Source: DASXKD01 sp963707905 (lineage in GTDB: Bacteria; Actinomycetota; Actinomycetes; Streptosporangiales; Streptosporangiaceae). From it: 64,000 nucleotides of DNA. Below the pieces are notes generated by a model that did not search any database, had not been told where the DNA came from, and was given only the letters and a program-made list of their open reading frames with translations. Positions 36,810 through 44,952 of this stretch are shown here, piece by piece. The stretch spans positions 29,197-93,196 of the forward strand of contig CAVPSA010000045.1 in assembly GCA_963707905.1 (NCBI GenBank), given 5' to 3'. Every line of letters starts with the position of its first letter. Position 1 is the first letter of the stretch. Position numbers and translations under genes: made by a program.

Positions 36810-37100
36810 ATGCGTCATTACGAAATGATGATCATCCTCGACCCAGGTCTCGAGGAAGCCACCGTCCAGCCGTCCCTTGAGCAGTTCCTGACCGTGGTCA
36901 AGACCGGCGGCGGAAGCGTGGACAAGGTCGACGTGTGGGGCCGCAGGCGCCTCGCCTACGAGATCGACAAGCGGTCCGAGGGCATCTACGCGGTCATTGA
37001 CATGAACGCCATGCCGGACTCCGTCGCCGAACTCGACCGTCAGCTCGGCCTGAACGAAGCAGTTCTGCGCACGAAGGTCATGCGCATGGAACAGCACTGA
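36810..37100 (+). CDS. rpsF: 30S ribosomal protein S6
   Basis: S6 binds S18 on the platform of the small subunit. The 96-residue product MRHYEMMIILDPGLEE matches the usual actinobacterial start; a GTG at 36777 would add 11 residues. The conserved VDVWGRRRLAYEI core is intact. It heads the rpsF-ssb-rpsR-rplI operon; the leader between about 36690 and 36810 should hold its promoter. Confidence 0.94.
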   Translation: MRHYEMMIILDPGLEEATVQPSLEQFLTVVKTGGGSVDKVDVWGRRRLAYEIDKRSEGIYAVIDMNAMPDSVAELDRQLGLNEAVLRTKVMRMEQH

Positions 37101-37155
37101 CAGACCCTCCCGGTAGCGTCGCTAGTGAACAACCCCTTCAGGACCGGAGTCTCCG

Positions 37156-37668
37156 ATGGCAGCAGGTGACACCCAGATCACGATCGTCGGCAACCTGGTC
37201 GGCGACCCCGAATTGCGCTACACCCCTACCGGCCAGGCGGTCGCCAACTTCCGGGTGGCATCCACACCCCGCTTCCTGGACAAGACCACGAACGAGTGGA
37301 AGGACGGCGACAGCCTCTTCCTGAGCTGCAACGTCTGGCGGCAGGCGGCGGAGAATGTCGCCGAGAGCCTGCAGCGGGGGATGCGCGTCATCGTCAACGG
37401 GCGGCTACGCCAGCGGTCCTATGAGACCAGGGAGGGCGAGAAGCGCACCGTCTACGAGATCGAGGTCGACGAGGTCGGCCCGTCGCTCCGTAACGCCTCC
37501 GCCAAGGTGGTCAAGTCCAACCGGTCCGGCGGCAACTTCGCCGGCCAGGGCGGTGGCGGTGGCGGTGGCGGGTACAGCGGCGGCGGCTCCCGGCCGGCCG
37601 AGGACCCGTGGACCGCGGATCCGTCCGATGGGTTCGGCGGCGACGCGCCCGACGAGCCGCCGTTCTAA
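37156..37668 (+). CDS. ssb: Single-stranded DNA-binding protein
   Basis: The 170-residue protein has an N-terminal OB fold (about 1-110: TQITIVGNLVGDPELRYT, VANFRVASTPR, FLSCNVWRQAAENV), a Gly-rich linker (run of Gly at about 135-148) and the acidic protein-interaction tip ending DEPPF. It is the second gene of the S6-SSB-S18 operon and is probably the replicative SSB. Confidence 0.96.
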   Translation: MAAGDTQITIVGNLVGDPELRYTPTGQAVANFRVASTPRFLDKTTNEWKDGDSLFLSCNVWRQAAENVAESLQRGMRVIVNGRLRQRSYETREGEKRTVYEIEVDEVGPSLRNASAKVVKSNRSGGNFAGQGGGGGGGGYSGGGSRPAEDPWTADPSDGFGGDAPDEPPF

Positions 37669-37692
37669 CCCACAGCCCAAACCAATCACCAT

Positions 37693-37710
37693 CCCCGCCC
37701 GGGGGCGGGG
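37693..37710 (+). promoter_or_regulatory. GC-rich hairpin between ssb and rpsR
   Basis: CCCCGCCC-GG-GGGCGGGG followed by CTTCT, 22 nt before the rpsR ATG. This 8-bp hairpin with a 2-nt formal loop could attenuate transcription or set the ratio of ssb to rpsR message. Confidence 0.5.
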
Positions 37711-37731
37711 CTTCTATACAGGAGCACCACG

Positions 37732-37968
37732 ATGGCGAAAGCACCCATCCGTAAGCCAAGAAAGAAAGTCTGCCTGTTCTGCCAGGAGAAGATCGCCTAC
37801 GTCGACTACAAGGACACGCCGCTGCTGCGGAAGTTCATCTCCGACCGCGGCAAGATCCGGGCCAGGCGGGTGACCGGCAACTGCACCCAGCACCAGCGCG
37901 ACGTCGCCGTGGCGATCAAGAACGCACGGGAGATGGCGATGCTGCCCTACACGAGCACGCCCCGGTAG
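37732..37968 (+). CDS. rpsR: 30S ribosomal protein S18
   Basis: Small basic platform protein of 78 residues. It has Cys pairs (CLFCQEK plus a later CTQHQR) suggesting the zinc-binding C+ paralogue. The ending REMAMLPYTSTPR is typical. GGAG lies 8 nt upstream of the ATG at 37732, and rplI follows after 16 bp. Confidence 0.95.
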   Translation: MAKAPIRKPRKKVCLFCQEKIAYVDYKDTPLLRKFISDRGKIRARRVTGNCTQHQRDVAVAIKNAREMAMLPYTSTPR

Positions 37969-37984
37969 GGAAGGAGAGCTGTCG

Positions 37985-38446
37985 ATGAGTCGCACGCCGA
38001 TGAAGCTGATCCTTACCCAGGAGGTCACCGGCCTGGGCGCCCCCGGCGACGTGGTCGAGGTGGCCGGCGGTTACGGCCGTAACTACCTGGTTCCCCGTGG
38101 CCTCGCGATGCGCTGGACCCGCGGCGCGGAAAAGCAGGTTGACCTGATCAAGCGAGCGCGCTCGGCCCGGGACATCCGCGGCCTCGACGACGCCAAGGCG
38201 GCGGCGGGGCGGCTTGGCGCGCTCAAGGTCCGGCTGGCCACCAAGGCGGGCAACACCGGCCGGCTGTTCGGCTCGGTGAGCCCCTCGGACATCGCGGACG
38301 CGGTGCGCGCCGCCGGCGGTCCCGAACTGGACCGGCGCCGGATCGAGGTGCCGAGCCCGATCAAGACCATCGGGGCACACCAGGTGCGGGTGCGGCTGCA
38401 CCCCGAGGTGACCGCCACCATCGAGATCGAGATCGCCGGGAACTGA
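37985..38446 (+). CDS. rplI: 50S ribosomal protein L9
   Basis: The 153-residue protein has the N-terminal L9 signature LGAPGDVVEVAGGYGRNYLVPRG at about 17-40, a long connecting helix and a C-terminal domain (GRLFGSVSPSDIADAV). It is the last gene of the rpsF operon. A duplicated hairpin element begins 10 bp after its stop. Confidence 0.95.
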   Translation: MSRTPMKLILTQEVTGLGAPGDVVEVAGGYGRNYLVPRGLAMRWTRGAEKQVDLIKRARSARDIRGLDDAKAAAGRLGALKVRLATKAGNTGRLFGSVSPSDIADAVRAAGGPELDRRRIEVPSPIKTIGAHQVRVRLHPEVTATIEIEIAGN

Positions 38447-38904
38447 CTCCCGCCGAGGCGGCTTACCATGCTCGCCGGCCTCTGGCCGGCTTCGCCGTGG
38501 GCCCGCGGTATCCGTCCGGGGGCCCGAGCCCCCGGACCCCCGCCCAGGCGGCTTACCATGCTCGCCGGCCTCTGGCCGGCTTCGCCGTGGGCCCGCGGTA
38601 TCCGCCCGGGGGCCCGAGCCCCCGGACCCCCACGGCCCCGGTTGCGGTCTGGCATGATCACGAACAAGGACCGTGGGCAGGCTCGATGCACGGTCCGAGC
38701 GCATAAGCCGGCGTCCGGGCCGTAGCCATGCAGCCGCGCGGCGAGCGCCGGGTCAAGTTCCACGATCATGCCCCAGAGCCCGGCGAGCCGCTCGGCCAGT
38801 TCGCCGGGGTCGGTGTGCCCGGCCCGGTCGGCCCGCGCGGCCAGGGCGACCTCGTCGATGGCTACCCGGAGCATGGCGAGCCGTACCGCCAGAGTCGAAC
38901 ACAT
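38083..38904 (-). CDS. Hypothetical protein, C-terminal part doubtful
   Basis: The first 75 residues from 38904 (MCSTLAVRLAMLRVAIDEVALA, then ELAERLAGLWGMIVELDPALA) look like a genuine short helical actinobacterial protein. After about 38670 the frame runs through the 90-bp repeats (Gly/Pro/Arg/Ala repeats) and then antisense to rplI, which is unlikely to be natural coding sequence. The repeat expansion may have removed the original stop. No domain is recognised. Confidence 0.35.
   Translation of the reverse strand: MCSTLAVRLAMLRVAIDEVALAARADRAGHTDPGELAERLAGLWGMIVELDPALAARLHGYGPDAGLCARTVHRACPRSLFVIMPDRNRGRGGPGARAPGRIPRAHGEAGQRPASMVSRLGGGPGARAPGRIPRAHGEAGQRPASMVSRLGGSQFPAISISMVAVTSGCSRTRTWCAPMVLIGLGTSIRRRSSSGPPAARTASAMSEGLTEPNSRPVLPALVASRTLSAPSRPAAALASSRPRMSRAERARLIRSTCFSAPRVQRIARPRGTR
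38456..38631. repeat. 90-bp tandem direct repeat (two copies) with hairpins
   Basis: Copy 1 at 38456-38545 and copy 2 at 38546 to about 38631 are nearly identical (one visible T/C difference). Each contains an 8-bp stem hairpin CCGGGGGC-CCGA-GCCCCCGG (38516-38535 and 38606-38625) and an inner GCCGGC inverted pair. It begins 10 bp after rplI and could act as a doubled terminator. It may be a dispersed genomic repeat family. Confidence 0.85.
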
Positions 38905-39097
38905 GATCGAAGCCTAGGCAGTCAGCGTCATGATCGTGATGCTTTCCGCCCTCGGGGAACAACCCTGTTTCGCGGGCGGTGATCAGTCCCACCCTGCGGA
39001 CCGTCTGAGCCCTTCCGCGCGGCGCCCGCTGCCCCTCCGGCGCGGCCGTTATGCCGCGCGACACGCCGGCCGGGCAGGCTCATCACGACATTTCGCC

Positions 39098-39278
39098 TGT
39101 GGACAACACTGCGCCCCGTGTGGACGACCTGACGGCACGAAGTTTTTTCCTCACACACCCGGTGGACGGCATTACCCCTGGTAACAAGGGTGCCGTGGGC
39201 CGATCGTTCGGCCTTGTCCTCAGTACTATCCCCAGCCGGCGCACAGGGCGGGCGGCGTGTCTGCACAGGCTGTCCACA
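39098..39278. promoter_or_regulatory. DnaA boxes upstream of dnaB
   Basis: TGTGGACAA (39098-39106, exact), TGTGGACGA (39119-39127, one mismatch) and CTGTCCACA (39270-39278, one mismatch) lie within 310 bp of the dnaB start. Such density outside oriC suggests DnaA control of helicase expression, or a secondary DnaA-binding locus. The remaining sequence from 38905 to 39408 holds no supported gene. Confidence 0.6.
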
Positions 39279-39408
39279 GACCTGTGCACAGCGCGATTGG
39301 ACGCAGGCCGCAGGCCGCAGAAGACTGTCCGAACCGGACGCTAAAACGGATGTGGAGCACGGCAGTGGGGGCTCTTCCAGGCGTCCGCGAGACGGGGAGG
39401 TGGGTGTC

Positions 39409-40308
39409 ATGAGCGTTGCCGAACTCGCCCCCCGCGGCGGGGAGTTCGACCGGACCCCGCCACACGATCTGGCCGCCGAGCAATGCGTCCTCGGCGGAAT
39501 GCTGATGTCCAAGGATGCCATCTCCGACGTGATGGAGGTGATCAGTCCACACGACCACTACCGGCCCGCCCACCAGCTCGTGCACGAGGCAGTTCTGGAG
39601 CTGTACGGCCGGGGCGAGCCCGCGGACCCGGTGACCGTCAGCGATCTGCTGGCCAAGCGTGGCGAGCTGGCCCGCGTCGGTGGGGGTGCCTACCTGCACA
39701 CGCTGCTCGCCTCGGTGCCGACCGCCGCCAACGCCGGCTACTACGCCAGGATCGTCAGGGAGCGGGCGATCCTGCGCCGCCTGGTCGAGGCGGGCACCCG
39801 GATCGTGCAGCTCGGTTACACCGGTGACGGGGATGCCGACGAGCTGGTGGACCGCGCCGAGGCCGAGATCTACGGGGTCACCGAGCGCCGGGTCAGCGAG
39901 GACTACCTGCCGCTGGCGGACATCATGCCGGGCGCGCTCGACGAGATCGAGGCGATCGGCTCGCGCGGTGGCGTGATGACCGGCGTGCCGACCGGGTTCA
40001 ATGACCTCGACTCGCTCACCAACGGCCTGCACGCCGGCCAGATGGTCGTTATCGCAGCCAGACCTGCCATCGGCAAGGCGCTCGCCCTGGACACCCCGCT
40101 GCCAACGCCCACCGGGTGGACGACCATGGGAGAGGTCGCCGTCGGGGAGCAGTTGCTCGGGGCGGACGGTCGCCCGGTGACGGTCGTGGCGGCCACCGAG
40201 GTGATGCACGGACGGCCCTGCTACGAGGTCGAGTTCTCCGACGGGGAGATCATCGTCGCGGACGCCCAGCACCAGTGGCTCACCTGGGACAGCCGCGAAC
40301 GGCGTTAA
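39409..40308 (+). CDS. dnaB: Replicative helicase DnaB N-extein fused to intein N-terminal half
   Basis: The 299-residue product has 223 residues of DnaB (N-terminal DnaG-binding domain, linker, then RecA-like domain up to VVIAARPAIGK, the first part of Walker A). Intein sequence follows directly after the P-loop Lys: Ala1, block A ALALDTPLPTPTGWTTM, and block B VADAQHQW with the class 3 Trp. A TAA ends the frame after 76 intein residues. GGAGG lies 8 nt before ATG 39409. This matches an N-terminal split-intein precursor. The partner is encoded at 41265. Without splicing no Walker A Ser/Thr exists, so this protein alone cannot hydrolyse ATP. Confidence 0.85.
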   Translation: MSVAELAPRGGEFDRTPPHDLAAEQCVLGGMLMSKDAISDVMEVISPHDHYRPAHQLVHEAVLELYGRGEPADPVTVSDLLAKRGELARVGGGAYLHTLLASVPTAANAGYYARIVRERAILRRLVEAGTRIVQLGYTGDGDADELVDRAEAEIYGVTERRVSEDYLPLADIMPGALDEIEAIGSRGGVMTGVPTGFNDLDSLTNGLHAGQMVVIAARPAIGKALALDTPLPTPTGWTTMGEVAVGEQLLGADGRPVTVVAATEVMHGRPCYEVEFSDGEIIVADAQHQWLTWDSRERR

Positions 40309-41264
40309 GACGCGCAGACGCGCGGGCATGCCGGGAGCTCGGTAACCCGGTCCATCCAGAGGACTGGCCAACGATGGATCTAGCCGGGACGCTGCGCGGC
40401 CCTCGTTATCGCCGGCCCGACCGCGAGCATATCGCCAGCTTCGGGCCATGGGGATGTCTGCCGCGCAGGTCGGTCAGGGTATTCGGCCATGGACCGCTTG
40501 GAAGCCGTCCAGCAGCGACGGCCAGCGACCAGAGGGCGTCTCTTACCACATCGACGTCAGGTAGCTCCACGCACCACCGAGGAGATCGCTTCAACACTCG
40601 CGCCGGGGGCGAGAGGGATCAGCTCCATCCATGCAGCGATGGCGTTCTCGAATTGCCAGAGGCACTCTCGTTGCCGACTGGAGCCTTACGTTCTGCGGCT
40701 AGCACGTTCCGGGCGAAGGTGATCAGCATCAGGAAGTGGGCGGGTCGCCTGCGGTCAACGCGACAGGGCTCTGGCTTATCGAGGAGTTCCGCGCCATGCT
40801 GGCCTTGACGTTGTGGCTTCCGACAGTCGCTCCCGGGCACTTTTGCATTGCGGAGGACTTCGCAAGCCTTGGCGCGCATGTGGGTTTGGTTAATGCAAAG
40901 CATGTTCCCGCTCAGCTATCTCCGCGCATCCGAGCCCCAGCGGCGCGCGCTCCTGGCCAAGGCATTGTCGACACAGATGGCACCGTGGATTCTGCACAGG
41001 GTCCTATCCATCTCGCAAGGTAAACAAGCCGGGAGCTAGCCGATCACTTACCGGAACTAGTCACCAGCCTGGGCTCGTACCGCAGGTGCTCGATGAGCAC
41101 CAAGCGCATCAAGGGCTGCAGTCGAGGCTTCTTCAGGACATGCTACATGGTGAACGTCACGACCGTGCCGACAGAGTGTTCTAGCTAGACCGCAAGCATC
41201 TGCCGCACAAGGAACGGCTGCACCACCACGCGGCAATGGAAGCGGGAGCAGGTGCCGTTACATC
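40309..41264 (+). pseudogene. Decayed middle of the DnaB intein (LAGLIDADG endonuclease remnant)
   Basis: About 950 bp between the two dnaB pieces carry recognisable intein fragments scattered over all three frames with many stops: TTEEIAST (about 40575), LELPEALSLP (about 40650), LRASEPQRRALLA (about 40920), and VDTDGTV (about 40970), the last resembling a LAGLIDADG second motif. Stops occur in every frame, so no single polypeptide can bridge the halves. Substitutions as well as indels are present, which argues for real decay rather than a few read errors. Confidence 0.82.
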
Positions 41265-42050
41265 GTGGACGCCAGGCCGGTTTCCTCGCGGCCGGTCCGC
41301 TGCGTCCAGGTGGACAGCGCCGACCGGTTGTACCTCGCGGGGCGCAGCATGATCCCGACCCACAACTCAACGCTGGCGCTGGACCTTGCCCGGGCCGCGT
41401 CGCTGAAGCACGGGCTGACCACCGTCATGTTCAGCCTGGAAATGAGCCGCAACGAGATCACCATGCGGCTGCTCTCGGCCGAATCGCGGGTGCCGCTGCA
41501 CGCGATGCGGACCGGCCAGATGGGCGAGGAGGACTGGACCAGGCTGGCGCGCCGGATGAGCGAAGTGGTCGACGCGCCGCTGTTCATCGACGACTCGCCG
41601 AACATGTCGCTGATGGAGATCCGGGCCAAGTGCCGCCGCCTCAAGCAGCGGCACAACCTGCGCCTGGTGATCGTCGACTACCTGCAGCTGATGAGTTCGC
41701 CCAAGCGGGTGGAGAACCGGCAGCAAGAGGTCTCGGAGATGTCGCGGTCGCTGAAGCTCCTGGCCAAGGAACTCGACGTGCCGGTGATAGCCATCTCCCA
41801 GCTCAACCGCGGCCCCGAGCAGCGCAACGATAAACGCCCATTGCTCTCAGATCTACGCGAATCGGGCAGCATTGAGCAGGACTCGGATGTCGTGATCTTG
41901 CTGCACCGGGAGGACGCCTACGAGCCGGAGTCGCCCCGGGCCGGGGAGGCGGACCTGATCGTGGCCAAGCACAGGAACGGCCCGACCGCCGTGGTGACGG
42001 TCGCGTTCCAGGGCCACTACAGCCGCTTCGTCGACATGGCCCCCGGCTAG
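41265..42050 (+). CDS. dnaB: Intein C-terminal half fused to DnaB C-extein
   Basis: GTG 41265 is the only possible start after the last in-frame stop (41151). AGGTG lies 10 nt upstream. The 261-residue product has 34 intein residues: block F VRCVQVDSADRLYLAG with the class 3 Cys, then block G MIPTHN with Thr, His and terminal Asn. Ser+1 and the DnaB C-extein follow (STLALDLARAAS, LVIVDYLQLMSS, ISQLNRGPEQR, DLIVAKHRNGP). Joined to the N-part it would give a normal 450-residue DnaB with Walker A reading ARPAIGKST. A length of 34 residues is typical of natural C-inteins. Confidence 0.82.
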   Translation: MDARPVSSRPVRCVQVDSADRLYLAGRSMIPTHNSTLALDLARAASLKHGLTTVMFSLEMSRNEITMRLLSAESRVPLHAMRTGQMGEEDWTRLARRMSEVVDAPLFIDDSPNMSLMEIRAKCRRLKQRHNLRLVIVDYLQLMSSPKRVENRQQEVSEMSRSLKLLAKELDVPVIAISQLNRGPEQRNDKRPLLSDLRESGSIEQDSDVVILLHREDAYEPESPRAGEADLIVAKHRNGPTAVVTVAFQGHYSRFVDMAPG

Positions 42051-42297
42051 GAGGGTCTTGACCGCGGCGCCAAGCACCTCCCCCCTACGTGCAGGCCGGG
42101 CTGACTTGGTGGATCGAAGTGCTGGGCTGGTGGCTTGGCACTCCCGCCGACGCCCTGACCCGGGTCAGGCAAGGCCCGCCAGTGCAGCCCCTGGTGAGTA
42201 ACTGCCATCTGATTTCTTCTACCCAGCTGACAACCATTCGCGCCGCTGGGTGCCTCTAGGTGATTGTGGAGCACGTGATGACGTATGGCGGTCGGCG

Positions 42298-42858
42298 ATG
42301 AGCGGCAGCCGGGACGCCGAGTACACCGAGTACGTCGCGGCCAGGCTGTCGTCGCTGCGGCGGCTGGCCGCCGTGCTGTGCGATGACTGGCAGCGCGCCG
42401 ACGACCTCGTGCAGGCAGCGCTCGTCAAGCTGTATGTGCACTGGGGCCGGGTCCGGGCGGCCAGCCACACCGATGCTTATGCGCGCGCGGTGCTGGTCCG
42501 CGAGTTCATCCACGAGCGGCGCTCGACCTGGGTGAAGCGGGTGCGGCTGAGTGGCGGGGTTACCGAGGCGCCGGCCGCCGCGGTAGACCACGATGCCGTC
42601 CTCGACGTGCGCGCGGCGGTCGCGGCGCTGCCGGCCCGGCAACGCGCCACGCTGGTGCTGCGCTTCTACTGCGACCTGAACGTCGATCAGGTCGCAGAGG
42701 TCCTCGGCTGCTCACCGGGAACGGTGAAGAGCCAGACGGCCCGGGCCCTGGGCTCGGTGCGGCGGGCGCTTGGGCCCGCGCTCGCCGACGGGCCGGGCAG
42801 CCAGCCCACCACGAGGGTGGGGCACCACACCGGCGAAGGAGCGCCCGGCCATGATTGA
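42298..42858 (+). CDS. SigE-family ECF sigma factor
   Basis: The 186-residue protein from ATG 42298 has region 2 (YVAARLSSLRRLAAVLCDDWQRADDLVQAAL) and region 4 (LPARQRATLVLRFYCDLNVDQVAEVLGCSPGTVKSQ). It is the SAV/SigE-type ECF common in actinobacteria. The stop overlaps the start of the following membrane protein by 8 nt, suggesting a coupled sigma/anti-sigma pair. The spacer from dnaB (42051-42297) shows nothing else. Confidence 0.88.
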   Translation: MSGSRDAEYTEYVAARLSSLRRLAAVLCDDWQRADDLVQAALVKLYVHWGRVRAASHTDAYARAVLVREFIHERRSTWVKRVRLSGGVTEAPAAAVDHDAVLDVRAAVAALPARQRATLVLRFYCDLNVDQVAEVLGCSPGTVKSQTARALGSVRRALGPALADGPGSQPTTRVGHHTGEGAPGHD

Positions 42859-43957
42859 GTCCCAGGTACGTGCGCTGTTCACCGCGATAGCCAGCAGTGA
42901 GCCAGAGGCTTCGCAGGTGGATACCCAGCTGGCCCACCGGCGGGGGCGCGCCCGGCTGCGCTGGCGCCGGGCCGGCGTCGCGGGCGCCCCGCTCGTCGCG
43001 GCCGCCGTGGCCGTGGCCGTGGCCCTCGCGGTGGGAGCGGCCGCCCCGCCCAGGCCCAGCGGCCCGGTGAGCAGCGGGCCCTCGGCGCCCCGCCAGTTCA
43101 GTCCGCTCATCCCGTACCTGTCATTCGGCTGGCTGCCCGCCGGGATTTCGCCGGTTCAGGGCGGCATGAGCAAGCACCTGGTGTGGCTGACCGCAGCGCG
43201 CAAGCTGGACGCCCCGTACGACTGGGAGCTCAGCGTCTACACGGCCGGGACGTGCCACCTCAGCGGGTCCACGGCCAGGGAGCTGAAATGCACCGCCCCG
43301 GAGGCCAACACGATAAGGCTCACCGGCCGCGCGCCGAGCCTGGGCGGGCACCGTGCGTTCTGGGCCGGGACCTGGGACACCCCGTTTCTGGCCTGGCAGT
43401 ACGCCCGCAACGGCTGGGCAGAGATGATTCTGCCGTTCTACCACAACAACCCGGCGAAGGAAGCGGCGGCCCGGCGCGATGCGGTCAAGGTAGCGAGCCA
43501 GATCCGGTACGGTGCGGCCACGCCGCCGCTGCTGTTCCCGATCCAGCTGACGCGCCTGCCCAGCCGGTGGCGGGTGAGCAGCGTGACCTACGTGCCGGAC
43601 GCTGGGGTGCTGCGGGCCAGCTCCTATGCGCTGGGCGCGGGTCCGCCCAATCTTGGCGCCGACGGCGGCCTGGTATACGAGACGGGCTTGCCTTACTTCG
43701 ACGTCAACCCCCGCAGCTACTACGGCAATCCTCCCTGCTACCGGGGCGAGCGGGGTTCCAAGATCATTAACGGCTACCCGGTGGTCGTGACCAACGTGAT
43801 CAAGGAGCAGCTGTGTGCGCCGCGCGCTCGCGGCTTGATCGTTATCATCTCCGAATTCGGCGCACACCCGGCCATCAGCGTGAACAGCCTGTTCGGGCAT
43901 CATCTGCGGCTGCTCGGCCCCAACCCGGCGAACTGGACCAGCAAACCCATCGGATAA
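42851..43957 (+). CDS. Putative membrane anti-sigma factor or sensor paired with upstream ECF sigma
   Basis: The 368-residue protein has about 38 cytoplasmic residues (MIESQVRALFTAIASSEPEAS), one TM helix (about 40-60, Ala/Val-rich) and a large external domain with several cysteines (GTCHLSG, KCTAPE, PPCYRGE, QLCAPR). GAAGGAG precedes ATG 42851. The short N-terminal region lacks a zinc-finger HX3CX2C motif. Role as regulator of the ECF sigma is inferred from overlap and topology only. Confidence 0.65.
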   Translation: MIESQVRALFTAIASSEPEASQVDTQLAHRRGRARLRWRRAGVAGAPLVAAAVAVAVALAVGAAAPPRPSGPVSSGPSAPRQFSPLIPYLSFGWLPAGISPVQGGMSKHLVWLTAARKLDAPYDWELSVYTAGTCHLSGSTARELKCTAPEANTIRLTGRAPSLGGHRAFWAGTWDTPFLAWQYARNGWAEMILPFYHNNPAKEAAARRDAVKVASQIRYGAATPPLLFPIQLTRLPSRWRVSSVTYVPDAGVLRASSYALGAGPPNLGADGGLVYETGLPYFDVNPRSYYGNPPCYRGERGSKIINGYPVVVTNVIKEQLCAPRARGLIVIISEFGAHPAISVNSLFGHHLRLLGPNPANWTSKPIG

Positions 43958-44089
43958 GGGGCCCAACTGGTGTGGCCGTGAGTGAGCCAATGTCTTGGCT
44001 GCGCCGACGGTGATGCCGGAGCCGTTGATGAACAGGACAGCAGCCGTCCCTGGAGGAATTCATTTCGGTTCCCCACTCATCGGACGGCA

Positions 44090-44144
44090 CGGCCACCGCC
44101 GCTCATCTGGTTCCAGCACACCCACATGAGCGCGGCGGTGGCCG
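44090..44144 (-). terminator. Stem-loop downstream of SDR gene
   Basis: 13-bp perfect inverted repeat CGGCCACCGCCGC / GCGGCGGTGGCCG (44090-44102 and 44132-44144) with a 29-nt loop, 8 bp past the SDR stop on the minus strand. The rest of 43958-44152 shows no gene. Confidence 0.6.
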
Positions 44145-44152
44145 TCCCCTGC

Positions 44153-44878
44153 TTATGCCGCGGCGGGCGCTGCCGCTACGAAGGCCGCATTCTGGCGCTC
44201 GAGCGCCTTGACCGCGCCGTTGCGCCAGCTGTCGGCCAGGGACTGTGAAGCGGGATCGGGGAAGATGTCCTCTTCTCCGTTCTCCACTCCGTCGAAGATG
44301 GCTCGTGCGACCGACTCCGCCGAGACCTTCGGTATGTCGAAGCCACGGGTCATATCGGTGTCGGTGGGGCCGGTCAGGACTGCATGAACCCGCACGCCCC
44401 GCCCGGCCACAAGAGCGCGCAGCGATTGCGTCAAGTTGAACGCGGCCGCCTTCGAGATCGCGTAGGCCGGAGTGAGTGGCAAGGGGGCGACGGCCATCGT
44501 CGACACATTGTTGACGATGGCTCCCCCAGAACGGATCAGCAACGGCAGGAAGGCCTGGGTCACGCCGTACGGGCCGAAGAGGTTGACGGCGAGGTGCTGT
44601 TCGAGCACAGCACGATCGCTCAGGTCATCGAACAGCGCAATGCCGGCGTTGTTGATGAGGATATCGAGAGATTCAACCCGATCGGCAGCTGCCTGAATCT
44701 GCGCGGCGCTGGTCACGTCCAGGGTCAGCGGCGTGACGCGCTCGTCCGGGTGGGCTAGGGGCTGGCGCGTGCCGGCGTACACCCGCTTTGCGCCTCTGCT
44801 AAGGGCTTCGGCGACCAGCGCCTGCCCGATGCCGCGATTGGCCCCGGTCACCAGCACTGCCTTGCCTGCGATTGTCAT
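44153..44878 (-). CDS. Short-chain dehydrogenase/reductase
   Basis: NAD(P)-dependent oxidoreductase of 241 residues with GANRGIGQ (cofactor loop), LDILINNAG, the catalytic Ser in NNVST, and YAISK. Its substrate is unknown. It is divergent from an HxlR regulator across a palindromic region, so the pair is probably a regulator/target unit responding to a reactive or quinone-like compound (inference from HxlR biology). Confidence 0.9.
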   Translation of the reverse strand: MTIAGKAVLVTGANRGIGQALVAEALSRGAKRVYAGTRQPLAHPDERVTPLTLDVTSAAQIQAAADRVESLDILINNAGIALFDDLSDRAVLEQHLAVNLFGPYGVTQAFLPLLIRSGGAIVNNVSTMAVAPLPLTPAYAISKAAAFNLTQSLRALVAGRGVRVHAVLTGPTDTDMTRGFDIPKVSAESVARAIFDGVENGEEDIFPDPASQSLADSWRNGAVKALERQNAAFVAAAPAAA

Positions 44879-44952
44879 GGCTCCTCCTGATACATACGGG
44901 CCGTCCGCGTACCCGCGGAAGCCCGGACGGCAGTCAGCGGGGGGCTCCCGCC

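Noticed and set aside
40116..40808. 230-residue frame inside the dnaB interruption as a separate gene
   Set aside because: It is a mix of intein-derived fragments and shifted frame; no start signal and no independent family.
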